From: Treponema sp.
GTDB lineage: Bacteria; Spirochaetota; Spirochaetia; Treponematales; Breznakiellaceae
DNA length: 9,720 nucleotides
Assembly: GCA_031263435.1 (NCBI GenBank)
Contig: JAISFT010000105.1
Coordinates: 1 to 9,720 of the forward strand
Direction of reading: 5' to 3'
The translations under genes and the position numbers were made by a program. The notes beneath the pieces are model-generated. The model was not told where the DNA came from, did no database searches, and saw only the letters and a list, made by a program, of their open reading frames with translations. Position 1 is the stretch's first letter, and each line of letters begins with the position of its first letter. Positions 1-7,081 of this stretch are shown here, piece after piece.

Positions 1-1430
1 CCATCAACAAAGAAGTGTCCCTGGACAGCGTATGCGCCATACTGGGCCGCGCCCGGAAGAACGGGTGGCGGGGGGCAAAGTTTTATTTCATGATCGGCCT
101 TCCCGCCGGGACCGCCGCCCATCCGGATGAAGATTTACCTGAAGCACAATCTATCGTCTCGTTTGTTCAGGAAGCGGCCCGCAGAACCGGCATCCACTTT
201 AATGTCAATGTCGGAGTATTTGTACCCAAGCCCCATACGCCCTACCAGCGGCTGCCCCAGATCGGCATAGCAGAGGCAGAGGCTTCGTTGAACTATATCC
301 GCAGCCGCCTCAGACCCTCCGGTCATAAGGTCGGCGTTTCCAATCCGGTCATGTCCATTGTCGAAGGTATCCTGAGCCGGGGAGACGAACGGTGCTCGGC
401 CTTTATCGAAACAGCCTGGCGCAGGGGCTTCTGCCTTGAAGCCTGGCAGGATATGACAAAAAAAGAGGCCCTGCAGGAGATCCTTTTGGAATTTCAGGAT
501 CTGGTCCACCGTATCCTGATCGGTTGGAGAACGGAGGAGAACCTTCCCTGGGATCTTATCAGGAGCGGAACAAGCGAAAACTACCTTTCCCGGGAATATT
601 CCCAATCCAGTGCCTGCGCTTTTACTTCACCCTGTATTGAAAATTGTACGCATCCCTGCGGCGTATGCGGCCCAGAAACCCGAATTGTCCGAAACGCCGC
701 GGCCCCAATAAAAATCGGCGCCAATGGTGTAGAAAATGCAATACAAGATAAAGTAATTTCTTATCCCGAAAAAGAAGAGAACAAGATCGACGGGGCCGGA
801 AATAACAATGCCGGAACCTGGCGGCTGCTTTTTTCGTTTGAGAAAAAGGACCGGGCGGTGTTTCATGCGCATCTGTCGGTACTGGAAGTGTTCTCCATGA
901 CTTTTGTCCGGGCGGATATTCCGGCCCTCTATTCGGAGGGTTTTAACCCGCTGCCGCGGCTTGAGATTGTGGCCCCCCTGTCCCTGGGCATTGCCTCCGA
1001 CGCCGAAATGGCCGCCCTGGATACGGCCCGGTTTATCGAGCCCGCAGCCTTTATCGACCACATGAACCGGCATCTGCCCCCGGGCTTTGCCGTTACGGCG
1101 GCGGAAAATTATTATATCCCCCGGGGCCGGAAAAAATATTCCCTGTCTTCGCTGCTTTGGGGGTTTGGGTACATTAAGCCCGACGGTACCCGGATCATCA
1201 TCCCCAGGGAAAAGGAAAAGGAATTCCGTGTATCCCTGGCAGATCCTGCCGGGGAAAGCCCTGCCAAAAATTCAGCGCTGTACCGGCTTAAAAGGTTTGC
1301 CGTGCTGGCCGGATATCCCCCCGGATTCTCCGTCCCGCAAACCGCAGGGTCCCCGGTCGCAGAGTTCTTGGGCGAATCCTATTTTGCCGTTTTTAGGCAT
1401 CTTTATCCTGATTCTGTTCCAGTTGAATAG
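1..1430 (+). CDS. Radical-SAM protein of the TIGR03960 type with C-terminal DUF2344 domain (5' end outside window)
   Basis: The reading frame is open from the first complete codon at base 3, so the gene begins upstream of the window; the GTG at 15 is an internal Val codon, not a start. What is visible is the end of the radical-SAM barrel (KFYFMIGLPAG, then VSNPVMSIVEGILSRGD and ETAWRRG), the family signature LPWDLIRSG followed by SREY, and a Cys cluster C-x3-C-x3-C-x2-C (about 633-668). After a polar linker of about 45 residues comes a complete DUF2344 domain from about 819 (HAHLSVLEVF, YSEGFNPLPRLEI, PLSLGI). The N-terminal B12-binding region and the CX3CX2C iron-sulfur motif would lie upstream and cannot be checked. 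The reaction is not known to me. Homologues often sit beside the RNase G and L21 genes, but here the next genes are convergent and unrelated. The family call is secure; the function is not. Confidence 0.9.
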   Translation, partial: INKEVSLDSVCAILGRARKNGWRGAKFYFMIGLPAGTAAHPDEDLPEAQSIVSFVQEAARRTGIHFNVNVGVFVPKPHTPYQRLPQIGIAEAEASLNYIRSRLRPSGHKVGVSNPVMSIVEGILSRGDERCSAFIETAWRRGFCLEAWQDMTKKEALQEILLEFQDLVHRILIGWRTEENLPWDLIRSGTSENYLSREYSQSSACAFTSPCIENCTHPCGVCGPETRIVRNAAAPIKIGANGVENAIQDKVISYPEKEENKIDGAGNNNAGTWRLLFSFEKKDRAVFHAHLSVLEVFSMTFVRADIPALYSEGFNPLPRLEIVAPLSLGIASDAEMAALDTARFIEPAAFIDHMNRHLPPGFAVTAAENYYIPRGRKKYSLSSLLWGFGYIKPDGTRIIIPREKEKEFRVSLADPAGESPAKNSALYRLKRFAVLAGYPPGFSVPQTAGSPVAEFLGESYFAVFRHLYPDSVPVE

Positions 1431-1608
1431 AGCCTTGTTCGACAACAAAATCGTAATATGTGTCTGTAAATTGGGAATCGGCACTATCCGGGCCATTCGG
1501 AAACAGCAAATAATAGTAGACAGAATATACATTATGAATAGCAATGGATACGGTAACTTTTGACTCGGGAGACTCCCGTACACCAACCAGAATCGGCTTC
1601 CCTGGCAT
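1393..1608 (-). CDS. Possible small hypothetical protein, 71 aa
   Basis: This open frame from ATG 1608 to TAA 1393 has no recognised family. The predicted product is rich in Tyr, Ser, Asp and Gln (VYSVYYYLLFPNG, then an acidic Gln-rich tail), resembling the composition of the upstream lipoprotein. It has no signal peptide or membrane segment. A weak GAGAG lies about 7 nt before the ATG. Arguments for a real gene are a natural-looking protein composition, its position 66 nt after the lipoprotein stop on the same strand, and AT-rich DNA like the lipoprotein gene. Arguments against are its short length and its 38-bp tail-to-tail overlap with the radical-SAM gene. It is also in the same frame as the lipoprotein, separated by that gene's TAG (1675) and a TAA (1633), so it could be a detached remnant of a longer protein. 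Confidence 0.38.
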   Translation of the reverse strand: MPGKPILVGVRESPESKVTVSIAIHNVYSVYYYLLFPNGPDSADSQFTDTYYDFVVEQGSIQLEQNQDKDA

Positions 1609-1674
1609 CCCCCCACTCTCTTTCCCCGGCTTTTATTCGAATACTTGAACGGTAAACATTGATCGGGGGGAACC

Positions 1675-2445
1675 CTATGGCAGGCGGAAAATGCCGACAA
1701 AGGTGGGAATACTGAAAATGGGCGTGTAAGTCTGTTCGTTGAGGCCGGCGCTTACGATATACAACGAAGCATAGGCATAACGTACGGCGCCGGAACCGGC
1801 GGCGTTCACCACATCGGCGTTGACGGTTTGGCTGATATTGGAAGGATCGTTAAGCTGGGAAGTATTAAGAAAATACCGGTCAGGAAGCGGATTAAAGGTA
1901 CCGCTGCCATTGGATCGCTGCAGTGTCGCAGTCCCCCCCGGGAAGTTGATATAAGGGGGAGGTGATGCCGAGATGGGAAATTCAATACGCAGATTACCGC
2001 CGCCGGTATCGAGTATGTCGTTGGATATGCTGCCGGAACCGGTTCTAAAAAACAGGGGCTGATAGCCTCTGCTGGACATGATGGAAGCGACGTTTACACT
2101 TATCGGTGTGGTGGTATTGGTATAGGAGGAAAGGTACTGATAATCCGCATTAAGGGTTGGATTGACGGCAGCCAGGGTGCCTATGTTCGCCATGGGCTCG
2201 TAGCTTATATATATCCGGTAATACAGGGCAAAATAGCTAAAATAAGATTGGCTGATGGAAGGAAGGTTTATGGAAGCCCACTGGTTGGTACTGGTGGTAA
2301 TATTACCGGCCGGAACTTCGGGCAGGTAATAATACGATTCGATCCCGCACGAACACAAGAGCACTACCGGCAGAACGATTATCGGCAGAATCCGGGGGGA
2401 AGCCCCGGACCCGACCGGGAAATGCCTGCAGGACTTTTTTATCAA
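1675..2445 (-). CDS. Putative outer-surface lipoprotein, 256 aa
   Basis: The N-terminus has Lys at 3-4, a longer than usual polar stretch, a hydrophobic core at about 19-31 (ILPIIVLPVVLLC) and a relaxed spirochaetal lipobox LCSC. Cys33 is therefore the likely lipidated residue, leaving about 224 mature residues. The mature part is rich in Ser, Tyr, Asn, Thr and Pro with no further membrane segment, as in many treponemal lipoproteins; I recognise no domain. The start is TTG, preceded by a strong AAGGAG. Its first base lies next to the TGA of the TPR gene, giving a 4-nt TTGA overlap that implies translational coupling. The gene is visibly AT-richer than the operon core, which is common for surface proteins. 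It is probably exported by Sec and lipidated. Its role is unknown, but it likely acts in the envelope together with the preceding TPR protein. Confidence 0.82.
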   Translation of the reverse strand: MIKKSCRHFPVGSGASPRILPIIVLPVVLLCSCGIESYYYLPEVPAGNITTSTNQWASINLPSISQSYFSYFALYYRIYISYEPMANIGTLAAVNPTLNADYQYLSSYTNTTTPISVNVASIMSSRGYQPLFFRTGSGSISNDILDTGGGNLRIEFPISASPPPYINFPGGTATLQRSNGSGTFNPLPDRYFLNTSQLNDPSNISQTVNADVVNAAGSGAVRYAYASLYIVSAGLNEQTYTPIFSIPTFVGIFRLP

Positions 2446-3134
2446 AAGCCTTCTCCTTCCAAACTAATAATACGGGATTGGGCAAGATTTCGCCAGATGG
2501 CATCGTTGGGCCAGGCGGCCCGCAGGGCCCGGTATGCCTCCAGAGCGGCTTCCCTGTTTCCGCGGGCTTCCTCCAGCCGGCCTATGGCAAACTGGGCCCG
2601 GGGAGCGGAGGGAAAAGAATCCGGCATGGCAAGACACTCGCCGTACAGGGCAATGGCTTCCGGGATTTTTCCCTGCGCCTCCGCGGCGGAAGCGGCGTTA
2701 AACAGGGCAACGGGGGCCAGGTAGCTTTTACCGGCCTTTTTCGCCGCCGCCTGCCACGCCTGTTCGGCCTCCGCCCATTCTTTCCGGTCGCCGTGGATAC
2801 CGGCGATAAGGGCATAGGCCCGGCTGCCCGAATAACCGGGAGTTTTGGGGGCGAAGGCGGAAAGATCCGCCAGAAGGACGGCAATATCCTCCGCGGCAGA
2901 TTCTTCGGCTATGGTAATGCGCAGCACATCGTAGCGCCGGTTAAAGTCCTCCACCCTGCTGATATTCCGTGCGGTAAGTCCATCGCGGATGGCAAGGACA
3001 CCGATAAAGATCACGAGGATGGCAAGCACCGATCCCAGGGAAATAAAGATCTTCCGCCGGTTGTCGTGGATAAAAAATATAATCTTTTCCCCTGCGTTGT
3101 TTTCTCCATGATTATTTGTATTTGTTTCCGGCAT
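2442..3134 (-). CDS. Membrane-anchored TPR protein, YfgM-like, 230 aa
   Basis: A polar N-terminus of about 28 residues (Asn/Glu-rich) is followed by one transmembrane helix at about 29-49 (IFISLGSVLAILVIFIGVLA). A helical region follows, with about three TPR-like units at roughly 103-136, 141-173 and 178-210. Signatures include the Ala/Gly-rich helix pairs KEWAEAEQAWQAA, ALFNAASAAEAQGKIPEAI and AIGRLEEARGNREAALEAY. The charge pattern (NRRK before the helix) suggests a short cytoplasmic tail and a periplasmic TPR domain. This is the topology of YfgM/PF09976 proteins, which work with Sec and periplasmic chaperones in other bacteria. The YfgM link rests on architecture, not an alignment. An AGGAG about 6 nt before the ATG lies inside the end of the activator gene, and the gap between the genes is 3 bp. 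Confidence 0.88.
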   Translation of the reverse strand: MPETNTNNHGENNAGEKIIFFIHDNRRKIFISLGSVLAILVIFIGVLAIRDGLTARNISRVEDFNRRYDVLRITIAEESAAEDIAVLLADLSAFAPKTPGYSGSRAYALIAGIHGDRKEWAEAEQAWQAAAKKAGKSYLAPVALFNAASAAEAQGKIPEAIALYGECLAMPDSFPSAPRAQFAIGRLEEARGNREAALEAYRALRAAWPNDAIWRNLAQSRIISLEGEGF

Positions 3135-3137
3135 ATG

Positions 3138-4655
3138 CTACTCCTGCTTATGATTGATAATATCCAGTTCTTTAATGAGTCTGGAAAGGTAGGTTCGCTG
3201 AATATCCAGGGCCTTTGCAGTTTCCGTCTGGTTCCATTTATTTTCTTCCAATACCTTGCGGATAAATTGGGTTTTGAAGCTGTTGATTGCGTTTTTTAAA
3301 TTCCGCTCCCCTCCCCTGGGTTCGGAAATTTCCATCCGGGCGTTGAGGAACAGATCCTCCCGCCGGATCTGCCGGTTCTTCCCTATCACGCAGGCCCGTT
3401 CTACGCAGTTTTCCAGCTCCCGGATATTTCCCGGCCAGGAATAGGAAAGAAGGGCCTCCATAGCATCATCGGAAAAACCTTCAAACTGTTTCTTGGTTTC
3501 CGCCATAAATTTTTTGAGGAAAAAGAAGGCCAGTTCGGGAATGTCATCCGGCCTTTGCCGCAGCGGGGGGATATACAGGGGAAGTACATTAAGGCGGTAA
3601 TAAAGATCGCTCCTGAACGCGCCCTGCTTTACCTGGGCCTCGATATCCTTGTTGGTGGCCGCAAGGATCCGCACATTCACGGTAAGGGAAACATCGGAAC
3701 CTACCTTTTCAAAGGTCCGTTCCTGGATGACCCGCAGCAGTTTGGCCTGCAGGGCCAGGGGAATATCGGCAATTTCATCGAGAAAAATAGTGCCCCCGTC
3801 GGCCATTTCAAAACGCCCCTGCCGGTTTGCGATAGCATTGGTAAAGGCGCCCTTTACATGGCCGAAAAGCTCACTTTCCAAAAGCCCTTCCGGTATGGCG
3901 GCGCAGTTAACCCGGATAAAGGGAGCGTTGCTGCGGGGACTGCGCAGGTGTATCTGCTCGGCAAAGAGCTCCTTCCCTACCCCGCTTTCCCCCAGAATCA
4001 GAACCGAAGAATCGGTCTTCGCCACCCGGTCGATAATCTCCAGCTTCTCCAGAATCGCCGTGCTTTTGGCGATTAAGACATGGTAAGCCCCGCCGGTTTT
4101 AAGCTGGTCCCGCAGAAGCTGTATCTCGCTGCGGGCCTGTTCAATATTCCGCGCATTGGTAATGGCCATAGCGGCCTGGGTAGCGAATATTTCCACCCAT
4201 TCCACATCATCTTCCCCAAAAGGTTTGCCGTCCCCCTTGTTGAGTATCTCGATTACCCCGATGCACTCGTCTTTAAGCCGCATGGGAACGGCGATCATAT
4301 TAGTCAGGGGAAAGTTGATCTCCCGGGAGATGCGCCGCTGGTGCCGCTTGTCATTGTCAACATCATTGACAACCAGAGTCTTGTTATGCTGAACCACCCA
4401 GCCGGCAATTCCTTCTCCGGCCTTCAGGGTATACTGTTTAAGGTCCTGCCCCTTAATCCCCAGGGCTGTTTCAAAATAGAGTTCCTGTTTTTCCCGGTCA
4501 AGCAAAAGAATACTGGAAGCCTCCCCTCCGCAGAAACGGGTAACAGACTCAAGAATATGGGATAAAAGGGCATGGATGTCAGAATAATTCGAATTGATGA
4601 GATTACTGGTCTCAATCAGGGTGTTGAATTTCTGGACATCAATCGTTGACAGCAT
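3138..4655 (-). CDS. Sigma-54-dependent transcriptional activator with GAF sensor (NifA/FhlA type), 505 aa
   Basis: There are three domains. An N-terminal GAF domain (about 16-170) contains the typical LKAGEGIAGWVVQ and IAVPMRLKDECIGVIEILNK segments. A central AAA+ domain (about 190-425) has Walker A GESGVGKE (222-229), the sigma-54 contact loop GAFTNA (269-274), Walker B GTIFLDEI (288-295), FRSDLYYRLNVLPLYIPPLRQR and SWPGNIREL. A C-terminal Fis-type helix-turn-helix (about 457-500) includes WNQTETAKALDIQRTYLSRLI. The protein should bind enhancer DNA, sense a small ligand or redox signal through GAF, and use ATP to remodel the sigma-54 holoenzyme. The GAFTGA motif carries Asn at its fifth position; I believe variation there occurs in natural activators, and the essential Thr is kept. 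There is no receiver domain. Only 13 nt separate the gene from cmk-rpsA and no clear Shine-Dalgarno precedes the ATG, so translation may depend on coupling. The ligand and targets cannot be told from the sequence. Confidence 0.95.
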   Translation of the reverse strand: MLSTIDVQKFNTLIETSNLINSNYSDIHALLSHILESVTRFCGGEASSILLLDREKQELYFETALGIKGQDLKQYTLKAGEGIAGWVVQHNKTLVVNDVDNDKRHQRRISREINFPLTNMIAVPMRLKDECIGVIEILNKGDGKPFGEDDVEWVEIFATQAAMAITNARNIEQARSEIQLLRDQLKTGGAYHVLIAKSTAILEKLEIIDRVAKTDSSVLILGESGVGKELFAEQIHLRSPRSNAPFIRVNCAAIPEGLLESELFGHVKGAFTNAIANRQGRFEMADGGTIFLDEIADIPLALQAKLLRVIQERTFEKVGSDVSLTVNVRILAATNKDIEAQVKQGAFRSDLYYRLNVLPLYIPPLRQRPDDIPELAFFFLKKFMAETKKQFEGFSDDAMEALLSYSWPGNIRELENCVERACVIGKNRQIRREDLFLNARMEISEPRGGERNLKNAINSFKTQFIRKVLEENKWNQTETAKALDIQRTYLSRLIKELDIINHKQE

Positions 4656-4668
4656 GCAGTGCAGTCTT

Positions 4669-7080
4669 TTATTCGGACCCTTTTGATTTCAGGGCATCTC
4701 CCAGGGTAAAGGTGGAATCGTCCGATTCCTCCGCTGCCATATAACGGGAAATTTCGTCCCTCTGGACTTTTTTCTGATAGTCCCGGATAGAGAATGCAAC
4801 CTTTTGTTTGCCCGGCTGTACTTCCAGAACTACCGCCTTTATCTTGTCCCCCGTGTGGTATTTTTTCAGGGCCTCATCGGGATTATCATCCCGGTTTTCG
4901 GAAAGGTTGGATTTGTGGATCAGTCCTTCTATGCCGCCGGGAACCTTTACAAAGACACCAAAATCGGTAATAGAAGAAATTTCCCCTTCCACCATGGAAC
5001 CGGGCTGATAGGCCTCCGCAAAACTCTGCCAGGGATCCTCGGTCAACTGCTTGATGCCCAGGCGGATATTGCGGTTCTCCTTATCCACACCAATAACCAT
5101 GATCTCGATTTCCTGCCCCGTCTGCAGTTCACTGCCGGGGTGCTTAATCTTGCGGGTCCAGGAGATATCATCCCCATGAAGAAACCCGTCGATGCCCTCC
5201 TCCAGTTCGACAAAGGCCCCCGCATTGGTAATTTTAACCACCTTGCGGGTAAGACGGGTACCCACGGGGTACTTTTCTTCAATGTCGTTCCAGGGATTGG
5301 CGGTAACTTGTTTAAGGCCCAGAGAAACCCTGCCCGCCTGTATATCGTAACCGAGGATCATACATTCCACCTCGTCCCCGATGTGGAGGAGATCCTCGGA
5401 TTTTTGAATTTTCTTGACCCAGGAAAATTCGGAAATATGGGCAAGTCCCTCAATCCCCTCTTCCAGTTCGATAAACGCCCCGAAATCGGTAAGCTTGGTT
5501 ACCTTCCCCTTGACCACATCGTTGACGCGGTACTTTTCCTCAAAACGAACCCAGGGATCGTCGGTAAAATGTTTAAGGGAAAGGTTGATCCGCTTTTCCG
5601 CCGGATCGATGCGGATCACCTTAAGGTGAATTTCCTGGCCCTTCTTTACAAAATCCTTGGGACGGGTTACATGGCCCCAGCTCATATCGTTAATGTGCAG
5701 CAGACCGTCGAATCCGCCGAGATCGATAAAGGCCCCGAAGGATGTAAAGCTCTTTACTACACCGTTCACATCGGCGCCGATTTGGGTGTTTTCGAAAAAT
5801 TCATTCCGCTTGCGGTCAATTTCTTCTTCCAGCCACTTGCGGCGGTTTACCACAATATTTACCTTGCCGTCCGAGTAGAGCCGTTCCACATAAAAACTGG
5901 TCTTCATCCCCAGAAGTTTTTCCGGTTTGTCAACCTTCTGGGCGTCGGACTGGCTGATGGGAAGGAAGGCATGAACGGAATCTCCCAGGTTTACATCGAA
6001 ACCGCCCTTGACGGGTTTTTCGATGATTCCCTCCACGGCGCTGTGATCCTGGAAGGCCTGGCGAAGGTTCTTCCAGAAAATTTTGACATCCGCCTTTTGT
6101 TTGGAGACAATAACCTCTCCGTGGCGGTTTTCTTTTGCCACCAGGATTACCGATACCGTCTCCCCGGCCTTGGGAATTTCGGTAAATTCGGAGATTGGAA
6201 TTTTGCCCTCTGACTTGTAGCCAACATCCACGAACACCTGGTCTTCCGTCACCTGAATGACAACACCGTCAACAAGTTGTCCTTCTTCCAGTTGTTCAAG
6301 GGATTTAAGGTATTCTTCCTGTAATTGTGTCTGAATGTTCCCGGAGGCGCCCACGGCGTTCCCTTCCGGTCCATTCTGCGGGTTAGTATCCGCCTCCACT
6401 TCCATCTGGGCCATGTCCGATCCTTCAATCTTTATTTTCGCCTTTAATGTGGCATAAACTTGTTCAATGGTCAAGTCCGAAGTATCCAAATAAGCTGCTC
6501 CGGGGGCGATTTTAAGGCTGCCTTCCGTCTTGTGGCGATCGATTTCGTCCCGTTCCAGAATGGTTTTAAGAATTTCCTGCTGCTCAAGACGGGAGGTCCC
6601 CTGTTCGAAACGACGCCGGGCCCGGGATTCCGGCGAAGCGTCCAGGTAAAAGCGGTACGGCGTGTCAGGGAAAACCACGGTGGTCATATCCCGGCCCTCC
6701 ACCACCACATCCATATCCCGGGCGATTTCACGAACAAGATTGTTGACAAGGTGCCGGATGGGTACGATGGCGGAAAAAGGAGCGGTATAGGTGTCGATCT
6801 CGTCCGTATGGAGGCTGTCCGTCACATCCTCCCCCTCCAGAAGAACCCGGCCGCCGGGAAGATACCTGATACGGGCGGCCCGGGCGCGGGCAAGGGCCGC
6901 ATCTTCCTGGTCAGGATGGATACCCTGCCGCAGGCAGTCCAGGGCAAGGGCCCGGTATAGATTCCCCGAATTGATATAGACAAACCCGGTTTCTTTTCCG
7001 GGCAGCCGCAGCCGTTCTGCCAAGAGCTGTGCAATCGTACTTTTTCCTGAGCCCGCAGGACCGTCTATCGCGATGACCAC
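4669..7080 (-). CDS. cmk-rpsA: Fused cytidylate kinase / 30S ribosomal protein S1, 803 aa
   Basis: Residues 1-222 are a complete cytidylate kinase, which phosphorylates CMP/dCMP. It has the P-loop GPAGSGKST (7-15), NSGNLYRA (38-44, usually TGAMYRA), VVVEGRDMTTVVFPD (125-139) and RDEIDR with the closing LDTSDLTIEQV. Residues 223-803 are ribosomal protein S1 with six S1 RNA-binding domains at about 266-328, 346-415, 432-503, 517-590, 604-677 and 691-766; domains 3-6 show the canonical FGAFI/GLLHI pattern. Both halves are full length. The GTG start at 7080 is chosen because a GGGAGGAAGC Shine-Dalgarno lies just upstream and the kinase fold begins immediately (VVIAIDGPAG). The longer frame to 7170 would run through the rluB tail and add 30 unrelated residues. 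The gap to the rluB stop is 1 bp. Such CMK-S1 fusions are, to my knowledge, a treponeme trait; cmk next to rpsA is common elsewhere. Confidence 0.94.
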   Translation of the reverse strand: MVIAIDGPAGSGKSTIAQLLAERLRLPGKETGFVYINSGNLYRALALDCLRQGIHPDQEDAALARARAARIRYLPGGRVLLEGEDVTDSLHTDEIDTYTAPFSAIVPIRHLVNNLVREIARDMDVVVEGRDMTTVVFPDTPYRFYLDASPESRARRRFEQGTSRLEQQEILKTILERDEIDRHKTEGSLKIAPGAAYLDTSDLTIEQVYATLKAKIKIEGSDMAQMEVEADTNPQNGPEGNAVGASGNIQTQLQEEYLKSLEQLEEGQLVDGVVIQVTEDQVFVDVGYKSEGKIPISEFTEIPKAGETVSVILVAKENRHGEVIVSKQKADVKIFWKNLRQAFQDHSAVEGIIEKPVKGGFDVNLGDSVHAFLPISQSDAQKVDKPEKLLGMKTSFYVERLYSDGKVNIVVNRRKWLEEEIDRKRNEFFENTQIGADVNGVVKSFTSFGAFIDLGGFDGLLHINDMSWGHVTRPKDFVKKGQEIHLKVIRIDPAEKRINLSLKHFTDDPWVRFEEKYRVNDVVKGKVTKLTDFGAFIELEEGIEGLAHISEFSWVKKIQKSEDLLHIGDEVECMILGYDIQAGRVSLGLKQVTANPWNDIEEKYPVGTRLTRKVVKITNAGAFVELEEGIDGFLHGDDISWTRKIKHPGSELQTGQEIEIMVIGVDKENRNIRLGIKQLTEDPWQSFAEAYQPGSMVEGEISSITDFGVFVKVPGGIEGLIHKSNLSENRDDNPDEALKKYHTGDKIKAVVLEVQPGKQKVAFSIRDYQKKVQRDEISRYMAAEESDDSTFTLGDALKSKGSE
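6412..6425 (-). promoter_or_regulatory. Possible internal ribosome binding site and ATG for free S1
   Basis: Inside the cmk-rpsA gene, AAGGA (6421-6425) stands 6 nt before an in-frame ATG (6412-6414). That ATG is codon 223, exactly where the kinase fold ends and the S1 N-terminal extension begins (MAQMEVEAD). Starting here would give a 581-aa S1, a normal length for that protein. The motif and its position are seen directly. That ribosomes use it is inference; an AAGGA could occur by chance in coding DNA (Glu-Gly-Ser codons). Confidence 0.4.
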
Positions 7081-7081
7081 G

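Noticed and set aside
15..17. GTG at base 15 as the start of the radical-SAM gene
   Set aside because: The frame is open upstream to the window edge and the radical-SAM core would be truncated; it is an internal Val codon.
1563..1577. Short hairpin CGGGA-GAC-TCCCG as a terminator
   Set aside because: The stem is only 5 bp, there is no T run on either strand, and it lies inside the possible small ORF.
5017..5031. Sigma-54-like -24/-12 element on the minus strand (TGGCAGAGTTTTGC)
   Set aside because: The GG-to-GC spacing is one base too short and the site lies deep inside the S1 coding sequence.
4804..6213. Long plus-strand open frame opposite the S1 region
   Set aside because: It is antisense to a well-supported gene with six S1 domains; its translation matches no family and its openness follows from codon bias on the other strand.
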